Numbered from the stretch's first letter, positions 26,646 through 35,709 are shown. The stretch: 64,000 bases of DNA from Nocardioides solisilvae (GCF_003194625.1 NZ_QHKX01000003.1:682001-746000), one strand, 5' to 3'. Translations and numbers: made by a program. Notes: a model not told the origin generated them from the letters alone.

Positions 26646-27608
26646 ATGAGCCACTACGCGCCACCGTCCGCCCCCGCGCCGCCCGAGCTCGCGGACGACC
26701 TGGACAGGTTGCACTCAGCCCTCGACGAGCAGGTCCCGGGCAAGGACGACGCCAACCTGCTGATCGGGACGTGGAACCTGCGGGCCTTCAGCGACCTGAC
26801 CCCCAAGTGGCGCGCCGGGGAGCGCGACAGCCCCAAGCGGGACTGGCACGCCCTGACGTGCATCGCGGCCGTGGTGGAGCGGTTCGACGTCACCGCCGTC
26901 CAGGAGACGCGGCGCAACGCCCGGGCCCTGTTCTCGCTGCTCACCCAGCTCGGGCCGCGCTACCGGGTGATCGCCTCCGACGTCACGGAGGGCGACGCCG
27001 GCAACGGGGAGCGGCTCGCCTTCGTCTACGACGCCGACCGGGTGACCCCGTCGGGGCTGGTCGGGGAGATCGTCCTGCCGCCCGGTGCCGACGGGCCGAG
27101 CGACCAGTTCGCGCGGACGCCGTACGCCGCGGGGTTCGTGCGCGGGGAGACGGAGTTCATCCTCACGACGGTCCACGTGGTGTGGGGCGAGTCGCCGGGC
27201 GACCGGATCGCCGAGCTGACGGCGTTCGCGCGCTGGATGCGCCGCTGGGCCGAGCGGCCGCAGGACTGGAACCGCAACCTCCTCGTCCTGGGCGACTTCA
27301 ACCTCGACCGGATCGACGACCCCCTCTTCGACGCCTTCGTCTCCACCGGGCTCTGGCCGCCGGCCGAGCTCAACCACGTCCCGCGGACGATCTTCGCCGA
27401 GGACGCCGGACAGCACTTCTACGACCAGGTCGCGTGGTTCAGCGACCCGACCGACCCCGACCTGCCCTCGCTGCTGGAGGGGCTGCGCTACACGCGGCAC
27501 GGCGGCAGCTTCGACTTCGTGCCGCACGCCCTGCGCGACCTGACCCGGGCGCAGGTCTCCTGGCGGATCAGCGACCACTACCCGCTGTGGGTCGAGTTCG
27601 CGGTGTGA
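26646..27608 (+). CDS. Endonuclease/exonuclease/phosphatase-family protein
   Basis: The protein has 320 residues without a signal peptide. EEP motifs are IGTWNLRAFSD, AVQETRRN, VHVVWGES, LVLGDFNLDRIDD and RISDHYPLWVEF. The N-terminal about 45 residues form a Pro-rich and helical extension. It differs from the smaller EEP protein at 4271. Substrate is unknown. It follows the MerR gene by 93 bp on the same strand. Confidence 0.82.
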   Translation: MSHYAPPSAPAPPELADDLDRLHSALDEQVPGKDDANLLIGTWNLRAFSDLTPKWRAGERDSPKRDWHALTCIAAVVERFDVTAVQETRRNARALFSLLTQLGPRYRVIASDVTEGDAGNGERLAFVYDADRVTPSGLVGEIVLPPGADGPSDQFARTPYAAGFVRGETEFILTTVHVVWGESPGDRIAELTAFARWMRRWAERPQDWNRNLLVLGDFNLDRIDDPLFDAFVSTGLWPPAELNHVPRTIFAEDAGQHFYDQVAWFSDPTDPDLPSLLEGLRYTRHGGSFDFVPHALRDLTRAQVSWRISDHYPLWVEFAV

Positions 27609-27615
27609 GGCGGAG

Positions 27616-28431
27616 TCAGACGACCCGGTGCGTGCGGAAGAAGCGGACGCCGTCCTGGTCGACGACCGCGCTCTCGTCGGTGGCCTCCGACTCGAGCCCG
27701 ACCTCGTAGGAGTCGTTCACCCGGGACCAGCCGCCCGGCTCGAGGCCGTCGGGGAGCTCGAGCTCGACCTCCTCGGCGTCGTACTCGTCGAACATGCCCG
27801 GTGCCAGGGTGAGGTCGCCGAAGCCGGAGTCCACGGACGGGATCTCGTCGTAGGTCGCGATCCACTCCTCGATCGCCGCCCTGAGCTTCTCCGCCCCCGC
27901 GGTGAGGTCGGCGTCCTCCGGCTGGTCGACGGGCACCTCCAGGAAGACCGACCCGCCCTCCCAGGTCATCTGCTCGCCCGAGTCGGTGGACAGGGTGTAC
28001 GTCGTGACCTTGCCGTTGGCCCACTCGATCGCGAACTGGTCGGCGACGGCGACCCGGGGAGCCGCCACCTCGAAGTGGTCGGCCGTGCCGTCGGTGAGAC
28101 TCCCGAACCTGCCGCCGAACCCCTCACCCGCCTCGGCCACGGCGACCTCCTCGAACAGCAGGACGTCGGCGTGCAGCTGCGCCTGCTCGTCGGTGAGGGA
28201 GGCCTGCGCGACGGTGCCGTCCTCGCTCTCGGCGGGGTCGCCGGGGGGTGCGTCGGTGGTCGAACCGGAGGTCGGATCGGGGGTCGAGCCGGCGGCAGGG
28301 CTGCCGGCAGCGGACTCGCCCCCTGCGGGCTCGGCCAGCGGCTGCCCCGCAGGGTCCTCGGCGCCGCAGGCGAGCAGGAACGGGGCGAGCAGCATGCTCG
28401 CCGCCGCGAGGGTGGGACGAATGACGGGCAA
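27616..28431 (-). CDS. Acidic lipoprotein, unknown function
   Basis: The protein has 271 residues from the TTG at 28431, chosen because AGGGGG lies about 6 nt upstream and the signal peptide follows at once. The lipobox is FLLAC (Cys about 22). A Gly/Ala/Ser/Thr/Asp-rich linker (to about 65) precedes a soluble acidic domain of about 200 residues (for example VELELPDGLEPGGWSRVND). I recognise no catalytic motif. It converges with the EEP gene, the stops being 7 bp apart. Confidence 0.65.
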   Translation of the reverse strand: MPVIRPTLAAASMLLAPFLLACGAEDPAGQPLAEPAGGESAAGSPAAGSTPDPTSGSTTDAPPGDPAESEDGTVAQASLTDEQAQLHADVLLFEEVAVAEAGEGFGGRFGSLTDGTADHFEVAAPRVAVADQFAIEWANGKVTTYTLSTDSGEQMTWEGGSVFLEVPVDQPEDADLTAGAEKLRAAIEEWIATYDEIPSVDSGFGDLTLAPGMFDEYDAEEVELELPDGLEPGGWSRVNDSYEVGLESEATDESAVVDQDGVRFFRTHRVV

Positions 28432-28536
28432 GGGATCCCCCTGGTGCGTGCGCGTACGCGGGGCCACGAGCCTCCCAGCGCTGGACGGTGGCCGCCCGTG
28501 GTTCCACGAAATCTCTGGACCGTGGCCGCGCAGCGG

Positions 28537-30225
28537 TCAACGGGGTGGGGGTGGGCCGGTCGGGACGCCGAGCCGCTTGGCGACGTCCTCCCCGCCGACG
28601 CGCCGCACGACCTCGGGGTCGCCGACGACCACGAGGACGTCTGTGGCCCGCGACATCCCGACGTAGAGGCGCTCCCGGGCGCGGTCGCGGGCGCCGTCCT
28701 CGTTGAGGCAGAGCACGACCGCGCGACGCTCGAGCCCCTTGCAGCCGAGGACGTGGCCGTAGAAGACGTCGTCGTCCCAGTAGGTCCTCCAGTAACCCTC
28801 CTGGTCGTGGAACGCCGTCCGCTCGACCTGGATGGGGTGGCGGTGGCCGGTGGTCAGCAGGGCGACGTGCCGCGGCTCCCAGCCCTCGTCGAGCAGCCGC
28901 TCCACCTCGTCGTCGGCCGCGCTCGTCGCCTCCTCGCGGGTGCTCTCGACGAACCGCACGGCCGGGCCGTCGCCGCCGCGGGAGTACATCCGGCTCGGCG
29001 CCAGCGGACCGAAGGACTCGTGGATCTGCCGGGTGTTGCGCAGGTTGTGGTCGAGGACGAGTGGGACCAGCGCGACCGGCGGCCGGCCGAAACGGGCGAA
29101 GATCCGCTGGTTCTCGTCGGAGTACACGAAGAGGCCGCCCTCCTCCTCGTCGCGCAGCGAGCCCAGCACCGGCGTCCACCAGGAGTCGGCGAAGTCCTGC
29201 GCCTCGTCGACGATGACGGCGTCGTACTTCTTGCCGTCGGGGAGCGCGGCGGCGAGCTCGGCCATCTGGGCCGGGAGCCGTTCCTCCCAGAACTCGCTGT
29301 CGGTCCGGTCCCCCTCGTCAGCGCCCCACTGACGGCCGAACTCGTGGAAGGTGCCGACGAAAGCCGGGCGGTGCCGGCGGTCCCACGAGGCGACCTGCCG
29401 CTTGAGGTGCTCGGCGAGGCCGATGGAGTAGCAGAGCAGGGCCACCCGTTGGCGGGGCAGGCCATGGCCGCCCCGGGTGAGGTCCTTGGCCTGCTGCAGG
29501 GCGAGCACCGTCTTGCCGCTGCCGGCGCCACCGCGGACCTCGACCCGGTGGAGCAGCCGCGTGACACGCAGGATCGTGGACTGCTCCATGGTGAGGCGGT
29601 CGAAGGTGTCGGCCCGGTCGTCGGACTCCGCGTTGACGTCGTAGGGCGTCGGGAACCTCCCGGCGAGCACGTCGGTGATCACCTCGACGTCGTCGTGGGT
29701 GGGCGGCCGCTGACCGTGCGCCATCCACCACGCATTGTTGCGGACCCGGTCGCCGAGGTCGGCGAGGTCGTCCTTGTCGTGCAGCGCCCAGCGCGGCAGC
29801 TCGGGGACCGTGAAGTCCGGGTCGAAGACCGTGTACGGCGTGACGACGCCGTGCCCCCACGTCACCCGCCGCGGCGCTCCCCCACGCGGGTGCTGCTCGA
29901 CGTACCGCTTCAGCGCGTGCTTGGCGACGCGCACCTGCTCGACCGGGTCGATCCGGCGTCGCTGGCCCTGGCGCTGGATCCACCACGTGTGGCCCACCGC
30001 GTCGTCGGGCTCCACCTGCACGCTGCCGCCCTTCACCTCGAGGACGAGGACGCCCACCCCGGGCATCAGGACGACCAGGTCGGCCTCGACGTCCTTGTCG
30101 GCGTCGGTGAGCCGGAGGTTGGCGAGCAGCACGTCGTCGGGGCCGAGCACGTCACGCAGCCGTTCCCAGACCCGCTCCTCCGACGGGGTCTGGAAGGTCG
30201 GTGACTCGGGAATCAGACGCACCAT
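28537..30225 (-). CDS. NERD-domain nuclease fused to a UvrD-like helicase
   Basis: The protein has 562 residues. The NERD domain (about 8-115) has the nuclease core EERVWERL, VEADLVVLMPG and LVLEVKGG (acidic residues plus Lys of a PD-(D/E)xK site). The superfamily 1 helicase follows: Walker A RGGAGSGKTVLA (about 235), VIVDEAQDF (about 345), a GCKGLERRAVVL motif and the late LYVGMSRATDVLVVV. NERD helicases are linked to DNA processing and are common in defence islands. It opens the accessory island and lies 58 bp after the next upstream gene on the strand, so the two may be co-expressed. Confidence 0.87.
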   Translation of the reverse strand: MVRLIPESPTFQTPSEERVWERLRDVLGPDDVLLANLRLTDADKDVEADLVVLMPGVGVLVLEVKGGSVQVEPDDAVGHTWWIQRQGQRRRIDPVEQVRVAKHALKRYVEQHPRGGAPRRVTWGHGVVTPYTVFDPDFTVPELPRWALHDKDDLADLGDRVRNNAWWMAHGQRPPTHDDVEVITDVLAGRFPTPYDVNAESDDRADTFDRLTMEQSTILRVTRLLHRVEVRGGAGSGKTVLALQQAKDLTRGGHGLPRQRVALLCYSIGLAEHLKRQVASWDRRHRPAFVGTFHEFGRQWGADEGDRTDSEFWEERLPAQMAELAAALPDGKKYDAVIVDEAQDFADSWWTPVLGSLRDEEEGGLFVYSDENQRIFARFGRPPVALVPLVLDHNLRNTRQIHESFGPLAPSRMYSRGGDGPAVRFVESTREEATSAADDEVERLLDEGWEPRHVALLTTGHRHPIQVERTAFHDQEGYWRTYWDDDVFYGHVLGCKGLERRAVVLCLNEDGARDRARERLYVGMSRATDVLVVVGDPEVVRRVGGEDVAKRLGVPTGPPPPR

Positions 30226-30283
30226 GTCTCGACCCTCCCAGCGACCGGGAGGTGGCGGGGGCGGTTCGCCGGAATCCGTCGGG

Positions 30284-31618
30284 TCACCGCGGGTGGTCGC
30301 ACTCGTCCTCGTCGAAGAGGGCCAGCTGGTCGTGGGGAACCTTGCGCTGCGGCGTCTCGACCGTCAGTCGCAGGGCCTGCCGCAGGCGGTGCCGCAGGTC
30401 GCGGAACATCGCGATCCGCGCACCCGCCAGCGACTCCCCCGCGGTGTCGCCCTTCTCCACCGCCGTCCGCTTTCGCCGCTTCCAGCGACGCACCTGGGCG
30501 TCGACCTCCCGGGTCGCCTCGAGCAGCATCTCCTGGTCCCGCCCGAAGATCCTGAGGATCGTCGTGGGGCTGACCGAGCCGCGCTCCTGCTTCTCGAGCT
30601 CGAGCATCACGCCGTACGCCGTGCGGTACTGGGACGTCTGCGCCGGCGGCCGGGGAGGGATCCTCCGAGACGGCCCGGCGGGGGCGGGCTGCACCACGTC
30701 GTCGTCGAGACGTCGGCCGCCGAGCCGAGCGACGAGGTCGCTGCCCCACTGGTCGACCTGGCTCAAGAGCCGCTCCAGCTCCTGCTTCAGCACCGCCGGC
30801 ACCAGCGCCGTGAGGTCCAGCTCGCGGGAGACCGCGATCCCGCCCTCGCGGAAGGCGAAGGTCAGCCCGGCCTCGCGGGCGTTGAGCATGTTGACCTCGA
30901 GCAGCGCACGGGTCGTGTCCTCGACCTCGTCGACCAACCAGCAGTGCAGCAGCACCCGCGGCCGCTGCGGGGAGACGAAGACCCAGACCCGGCCGTGGGC
31001 CGTGGCGAGCGGGAGGTCGCCGTCCTCGTCCCAGTCGGGCATCACGGCGTAGAGCTCCCCCACCGCCAGCTCGACGCCGGCGCGCAGCTCGTCGACGTCG
31101 CGCGGGAAGATCGGCCGGTGCAGGTCGGGGCCCTCGTCGCCGCCCCGACCGCGGCTCACGGACACGGCCTCGTCCTCCTCGAGCCCCATGGTCTCGAGGT
31201 AGACGGGGTGCGGGAGGCCGTGGACCTCGCGCACCGCCCGGACGAGCATCACGGCCGCCCGGTCGGCCTCGCGCCGCTCCAGGTCGACCCAGAAGCAGGT
31301 CTCGCCCTCCGCCGGGTCGGTGGCCGCCGGCGGGTGGTAGCCCAGCGCTATCAGGGCCCGCTGCTGGGCGTCGTCGAGCTGTCGGTCGTCGGGCAGGTAG
31401 TGGTTGCTGTTGACCTCGACGCGCAGCACGTCGCCGGCCAGAGTCGCGTCGCAGAGCGGCACGATCTCGCCGGTCGCCACGCCCGGCTCCTCCCACGTCG
31501 CGAGCCCGACGATCATGTCCTCGTCCATCCCGGCGAGTCGGTCGGCCACCCGCTGCCGGAGCTCCCGCCACGCCGTCTCCACCGCGTCGTCCCAGCGACG
31601 CACCAGCTCCTCGCCCAT
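30284..31618 (-). CDS. YbjN / type III chaperone-like (TY-Chap) protein
   Basis: The protein has about 444 residues from the ATG at 31618 (AAGGGG about 8 nt upstream; a GTG 7 codons earlier is possible). Residues about 60-150 (VEVNSNHYLP, then ALIALGYHPP) and about 190-290 (VWVFVSPQRPRVLLHCWLV, then LLEVNMLNAREAGLTFAF) look like two copies of the YbjN/type III secretion chaperone fold. A long coiled region (ALRLTVETPQRK) ends the protein. Such chaperone-like proteins bind peptides and occur beside helicases and effectors in conflict islands. The exact family assignment is by eye. Confidence 0.6.
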   Translation of the reverse strand: MGEELVRRWDDAVETAWRELRQRVADRLAGMDEDMIVGLATWEEPGVATGEIVPLCDATLAGDVLRVEVNSNHYLPDDRQLDDAQQRALIALGYHPPAATDPAEGETCFWVDLERREADRAAVMLVRAVREVHGLPHPVYLETMGLEEDEAVSVSRGRGGDEGPDLHRPIFPRDVDELRAGVELAVGELYAVMPDWDEDGDLPLATAHGRVWVFVSPQRPRVLLHCWLVDEVEDTTRALLEVNMLNAREAGLTFAFREGGIAVSRELDLTALVPAVLKQELERLLSQVDQWGSDLVARLGGRRLDDDVVQPAPAGPSRRIPPRPPAQTSQYRTAYGVMLELEKQERGSVSPTTILRIFGRDQEMLLEATREVDAQVRRWKRRKRTAVEKGDTAGESLAGARIAMFRDLRHRLRQALRLTVETPQRKVPHDQLALFDEDECDHPR

Positions 31619-31707
31619 CCCCGACCCCCTTCCCCTCACCTCCGACAGTAGGAACGACCACCGACAATTCTCGGCGTCTCGCAGGACCGGTCTGGACCGG
31701 GAGTCAG

Positions 31708-32250
31708 CTAGTCACACTGCTCGCAGGACCCGGTGACGGGCCGCTCGATGAAGTGCTCCGGGCAGACGTCGCCCCGGAGCGCGTCGCCCCCTCGGCTTCC
31801 GTCCCGACCTCCAGCCACGTAGTCGGGGAACCCGACGACCTCGTCCCGGGACGGCTGCGCGTAGGTCTTGCCGAACCAGGCGCGAGCCTGCCCGTCCCTG
31901 CCGAGAGCCACGTAGGACCGGCTGTTGGGCATCCACAGGGAGTCGTGCTCGACCCCGCGCATCGCAGCCATCACCCGTTCCTGGTTGGCCACCGGCACAC
32001 CGAACCGCTGCACCGCGTCCGCCAGGTCCTTGAGGTAGGTCCTCCCGTTGCCGTCCAGCTCGGCCCGGCACCACGTGCAGACCGGCATCTCCGCCCGCTC
32101 GTCCTCGGTGGCCGTCCGCACGTCGCTCGCCAGATGGGGGCAGGCAGGGACGTGGAGCCGTTGGCCTCCTTCGGTCCTGACCAGGTCGTCCGGTGCCCCG
32201 CGCCACTCCCGCGGCGGGACGAGCTCACCCGTGCTCATCGTGTCGTCCAT
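31708..32250 (-). CDS. Cys-rich hypothetical protein
   Basis: The protein has 180 residues and no recognised family. Cys/His pairs are visible: CPHLASD early, CTWCRAELDGNG (about 58-61), CPEHFIE and the terminal CEQCD. These could form one or two zinc ribbons. The centre resembles small-molecule or nucleic-acid-binding modules (VALGRDGQARAWFGKTY). It overlaps the end of the ADP-ribosylglycohydrolase-phosphatase gene by 26 bp (or 14 bp if the ATG at 32238 is used), which ties it to that operon. Confidence 0.55.
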   Translation of the reverse strand: MDDTMSTGELVPPREWRGAPDDLVRTEGGQRLHVPACPHLASDVRTATEDERAEMPVCTWCRAELDGNGRTYLKDLADAVQRFGVPVANQERVMAAMRGVEHDSLWMPNSRSYVALGRDGQARAWFGKTYAQPSRDEVVGFPDYVAGGRDGSRGGDALRGDVCPEHFIERPVTGSCEQCD

Positions 32251-33736
32251 CCGTCGAGTGTCGGCCGGGGCGACCCTCCGCCGCAGCCGAACCGTCGAGC
32301 GCGCGCAACGCGTCCACCAGGAACCCCTGCGGCCGAGCGGCGGGCAACACGCCCAGCACCGCGTCGAGGGACTCCTCCAGCGAGTGACCGGCCAGCACGC
32401 CCACCCACGCGGCGACCGTCGGCGTGCGGCTGTGGCTGGCGACGCAGTGCAGGTAGACCTGGCGCCCGGCGTCCCGCAGTCGCAGGGCGGTGCGGGCGGC
32501 GTCGTCGATGACGAACTCGAGGTTGGGGTTGTCGTCGGCGACGGTGTCGAGCAGGCGGACGGCGTGGCCGTCGACGTGGTCGGGGACCTGCGCGGTGCCG
32601 ACCCGGCAGAGGCTCACGACGGCGTCGATCTCGTCGGGGAGGTCGTCCAGCGCCAGGGCGCCGCCGATCCACATCCCGTCGACCAGCGGATGCGGGACGA
32701 AGGTGTCCGCGCCCACGTAGCCGGCGTACTCCACCCGCTCGGCCAACGGCCACCGGCTCCCCGGCGGCGGCTGCCCACCGTGGAGGGTGAGCGTCGCCAT
32801 CGAGACCAGCTCGGCGGCGCCGCGTCGGCCCTGGACCCCCCAGCCGTGCAGCGGCGCCTGCCACTCCTGCGGCAGCGCGCTGGCTCCCCAGCGGGCTCCG
32901 AGGAGGGCACCGGCGATGGCGGCGACGGTGTCGGTGTCGTGGCCGATCCCGATCGCCGTGGCGAGCGACTCCTGGAGGTGCCGGCACGGCATCGCCTCGG
33001 GCACGGGCGTGTGGACGATCGCCGACCACGCGGCCTGGAGCGCACCGACCACCCACGCGTTCTGCGCGAAGTGGGAGGGGTCGCGCTCCTCGGCCTCACC
33101 GAGCACCTCGGCCCACCGCTCGCGGTCGGGCACGTGCGGCAGGACGTCGTCGGCCGTGGGCAGCTCCCCGGTGAGGACGGCGTGGCGGATCATCAGGCAC
33201 CACAGCGCCGCGCCCTGCCCCGCGAGCGGGTCGTGGTGGGTCAGCGCCGAGACCGCCATCGCGGCCTCGACGAGGGCCACGGGGTCGTCGAGGTGGGCGA
33301 GCGCCACCGGCGCGGTCCGCATCAAGGACCCGTTGCCGGCGCTGCGCCCCGACCGCTCGTGCAGCTCCCGCGCGGCGGCCGTCATCTGTGCGCCGGTGGG
33401 GGTGCGTCCGGCGGCCCGCAGCACCTGGGCGGTCTGGATGCCCACGTCGGGCGGGCCCTCGGCGTACCAGTCAGCGAAGCCCTGCGCGATCGCGTCGAGC
33501 GCCTGCTCGGAGCGCAGGTCGGCGCCGGTGGCGGCGACCCGGGCGATCGCCACGGCCTGCGCGGTGTCGTCGGTCCACTCGCCGGGCGCGAAACCCCCGA
33601 GGCCGCCGCCGATCATCGCGGGCCACCCGTCGTACGCGGCGGAGCCGAACTCGTAGCCGGCTCCCAGCGCGTCACCCGCCGCCGAGGCGAGCAGGGCGCC
33701 GACGCCGCGGTCGACCTGGGCAGACGCCCACCTCAA
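32225..33736 (-). CDS. ADP-ribosylglycohydrolase fused to a dual-specificity-type phosphatase
   Basis: The protein has 503 residues. The N-terminal about 310 residues are an ADP-ribosylglycohydrolase: GDALGAGYEFG, the metal-binding EWTDDTAQAVA and IGIGHDTDTVAAIAGALLGA. Residues about 340-490 are a Cys-dependent phosphatase with the P-loop YLHCVASHSRTPTVAA (C-x5-R intact). The pairing would allow removal of ADP-ribose and of phosphate from linked products, for example ADP-ribose 1''-phosphate-type intermediates or modified proteins. It starts with TTG overlapping the previous stop as TTGA, after a GGAGG site, so the cassette is translationally coupled. Confidence 0.85.
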   Translation of the reverse strand: MRWASAQVDRGVGALLASAAGDALGAGYEFGSAAYDGWPAMIGGGLGGFAPGEWTDDTAQAVAIARVAATGADLRSEQALDAIAQGFADWYAEGPPDVGIQTAQVLRAAGRTPTGAQMTAAARELHERSGRSAGNGSLMRTAPVALAHLDDPVALVEAAMAVSALTHHDPLAGQGAALWCLMIRHAVLTGELPTADDVLPHVPDRERWAEVLGEAEERDPSHFAQNAWVVGALQAAWSAIVHTPVPEAMPCRHLQESLATAIGIGHDTDTVAAIAGALLGARWGASALPQEWQAPLHGWGVQGRRGAAELVSMATLTLHGGQPPPGSRWPLAERVEYAGYVGADTFVPHPLVDGMWIGGALALDDLPDEIDAVVSLCRVGTAQVPDHVDGHAVRLLDTVADDNPNLEFVIDDAARTALRLRDAGRQVYLHCVASHSRTPTVAAWVGVLAGHSLEESLDAVLGVLPAARPQGFLVDALRALDGSAAAEGRPGRHSTDGRHDEHG

Positions 33737-34017
33737 CGCTCCTCCCCCACGACGGCGGCGGTGATGACGGCGTACTGCTCGTCGGTGAGCTCGTCGGCGA
33801 AGTACGCCGCCTGCACCGGGACGAACGTGTCGGAGGGGTCGTCGTCGAGCATCCCCTCCATCTTCATGTGGATGACCTCGACGTGGGTCAGCCCCTCGGT
33901 CTCGGCAGCCCGCCGGGCACTGCCCTCGCGGATGATCCGCGCGATCTGGGGCGCCACCTCCTCGGCCGTCGTCTCTCCGTCTCTGACCTGCCGCAGCAGC
34001 TCGCGCACCGTGCTCAT
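33733..34017 (-). CDS. Small helical protein in the ADP-ribose cassette
   Basis: The protein has 94 residues, apparently all-helical (TVRELLRQVRDGETTAEEVA, then ELTDEQYAVITAAVVGEE), with no recognised family. It sits between the ARPP-1-like gene and the glycohydrolase-phosphatase gene and overlaps the latter by 4 bp. The ATG at 34017 follows AGGGGGAG closely. An ATG at 34032 would overlap the ARPP-1 stop as ATGA. It may be a regulator or a bridging subunit. Confidence 0.6.
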   Translation of the reverse strand: MSTVRELLRQVRDGETTAEEVAPQIARIIREGSARRAAETEGLTHVEVIHMKMEGMLDDDPSDTFVPVQAAYFADELTDEQYAVITAAVVGEER

Positions 34018-34028
34018 CGCTCCCCCTC

Positions 34029-34874
34029 TCATCCCGCCACCAGCATCGGGTGGCGGACGTTGGTCATCCGGCTGTGCACGTCACGCCCCTGCCAGCGCAG
34101 CGTGGAGGCGTCGACGTACGGCGTGCGTCCGGCGATCTCTTCCGCCTCGCCGGCGGGACGGCGGTCGCCGAGGGCCGCCGCCTCGAAGCGGTCGACGAAG
34201 CGGCGCGCGCGGCGACCCGGCGTCGGCACCCCCGGGGCGTGCCACGCGTCGAGGGCCGCGGCGCGCAGGATCGCGTCGAGCTGGACGCGGAGCCGCCGCT
34301 GGCTGGAGAACACCTCGCCAACGTAGGGCTGACCGCCGACACCGATGAGCACGCCGGACTGTCCGGGCAGGAGCCGGTAGTCCGACCAGTCCACGCTGGC
34401 CGTCCGCTCGTCGAGGTGGCGCACGAACGAGGTGGTCGGGTTGTCGGTGCCGGCGGTGTGCCGGGCGACGCGCTCCCACACCTCACCCTGGACGTCCGCG
34501 TGGCCGCGCACCGCCTCGCGGATGTAGGGCGTCGCACGACGCCCGACGGTGCGCTGCGCGCGCCCGCCGCCCCAGCGACCCTGCTCCACGCAGGCGACCT
34601 CGACGGCGATGCGCTGGCCCGCCCCGACCATGACGGGCCGGGTCGCCATCCGGTGCTGCCAGCCGCCCTCGAAGAGCTGGCCCTCCAGCACCAGGACCGC
34701 CTTGTCGCCGGCGTTGCCCACCATCAGCCGACCGACGTCGGGGCCGTCGTGCATCTCGCTGACCACCAGGTGGCGCGGGTCGAGCGTGTAGCGGTCGGGA
34801 CCGCCCTCGGCGCTCCACAGCGGGAACACCGTCATGGCGCCGCGGGTGGTACCGCGGCCGATGTGCAGAGTCAT
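34029..34874 (-). CDS. ARPP-1-like protein
   Basis: The protein has 281 residues. The start (MTVFPLWSAEGGPDRYTLD), the central NAGDKAVLVLEGQLFEGGWQ then HRMATRPVMV, and PVMVGAGQRIAVEVACVEQGRW match the ARPP-1 domain. That family is named for association with ADP-ribosylglycohydrolases and rhodanese-type phosphatases, which is exactly what follows here. The enzymatic role is unknown. The many invariant Gly, Arg and Gln residues suggest ligand binding. It is first in a tightly spaced set of four genes. Confidence 0.75.
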   Translation of the reverse strand: MTLHIGRGTTRGAMTVFPLWSAEGGPDRYTLDPRHLVVSEMHDGPDVGRLMVGNAGDKAVLVLEGQLFEGGWQHRMATRPVMVGAGQRIAVEVACVEQGRWGGGRAQRTVGRRATPYIREAVRGHADVQGEVWERVARHTAGTDNPTTSFVRHLDERTASVDWSDYRLLPGQSGVLIGVGGQPYVGEVFSSQRRLRVQLDAILRAAALDAWHAPGVPTPGRRARRFVDRFEAAALGDRRPAGEAEEIAGRTPYVDASTLRWQGRDVHSRMTNVRHPMLVAG

Positions 34875-34946
34875 GTCGTCCTCCTTCTCCCCGGCCCGGT
34901 GGGGCCGACGTGGAGGACTGTGCCGAAGAGGGCCGATTTCGCCCGC

Positions 34947-34958
34947 TTACCCGGGTAA
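34947..34958. promoter_or_regulatory. Palindrome TTACCCGGGTAA
   Basis: A perfect 12-bp palindrome that includes the stop codon of the HTH gene and lies 72 bp before the ARPP-1 start. It is a candidate operator for the ARPP-1 operon, or only part of the coding end. Confidence 0.3.
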
Positions 34959-35657
34959 CCCCTCGAGGACCTCGGGCGGCAGGTCGGCGAGCGTGATGGT
35001 GCGGGTCAGCCGCACGAGGTAGTGCCCGAGGTGGTCGGTGTCGCGCAGGTCGAGCCACCGCTCGCGGTTGACGTGGTCGCGGGTCTTGGTGAGCACGTTC
35101 TTGACGGCCTGCTCGCTCTTGCCGAGCCGCTGCCCCGCTGTCAGAGCGACGTTCTTCGGCTTGGCCTGGCGGGTGAGCAGGTGCAGGTAGGCGACGGCCA
35201 GGATGCGACGGTGCGCCTCGGGGATGTCGACCAGGCCGACGGCGTACGCCGTCCGCGGCTCCTCCCCGCGCACCTCGGGCTGGTCCTGCAGGACCTGCAA
35301 CCCCTCGCCCTCCCCCGCGCCGATCACGACCTGGAGGTAGAGGTGGTCGTCGAGCTCGGGGAACGTCATCAGCGCCCGCCCCGGCTGCAGCGCCACCATC
35401 GCCCGACTGCCGAAGGTGTGCTGGCCGATGTAGCGGCTGGCCACCGTGGCCCGTGGCCGGCCCAGCTGCACGACCCACCCCCGGTCGTAGGGGATGAACC
35501 GGCACAACCGGCTCGGCACCCACGACTCCGGGACGTGCAGGCCGGCGTAGGGCAGTCGACCCGCCGAGACGGGCTCCCACGACGGCAGGGCCCACTGACC
35601 CCGCACCGTGTCACCGACCTTGAGGCTCACCCGGCCGCCGAAGAGACGTTCATCCAT
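34947..35657 (-). CDS. Putative regulator with C-terminal sigma-4/LuxR-like HTH
   Basis: The protein has 236 residues. The N-terminal about 165 residues are a beta-rich domain (LPYAGLHVPESWVPSRLCRF) that I do not recognise. The C-terminal part (ILAVAYLHLLTRQAKP, then VALTAGQRLGKSEQAVKNVL, then TKTRDHVNRERWLDL) has the helix-turn-helix spacing of sigma region 4 or LuxR-type domains. It is a plausible regulator of the ARPP-1 cassette downstream on the same strand and of the divergent cyclotransferase-like gene. Confidence 0.6.
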   Translation of the reverse strand: MDERLFGGRVSLKVGDTVRGQWALPSWEPVSAGRLPYAGLHVPESWVPSRLCRFIPYDRGWVVQLGRPRATVASRYIGQHTFGSRAMVALQPGRALMTFPELDDHLYLQVVIGAGEGEGLQVLQDQPEVRGEEPRTAYAVGLVDIPEAHRRILAVAYLHLLTRQAKPKNVALTAGQRLGKSEQAVKNVLTKTRDHVNRERWLDLRDTDHLGHYLVRLTRTITLADLPPEVLEGLPG

Positions 35658-35695
35658 GCCGCTGACGTTAGGGGCGGACGCCGACAGGACGGGCG

Positions 35696-35709
35696 GGTTC
35701 GCCCGAACC
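35696..35709. promoter_or_regulatory. Inverted repeat in the divergent promoter of the HTH and cyclotransferase-like genes
   Basis: GGTTCG-CC-CGAACC lies 39 bp before the HTH gene start and 76 bp before the cyclotransferase-like start. The GGGCGAA half also occurs in the leader of the ARPP-1 gene (about 34938-34944), so both promoters share it. Confidence 0.35.
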
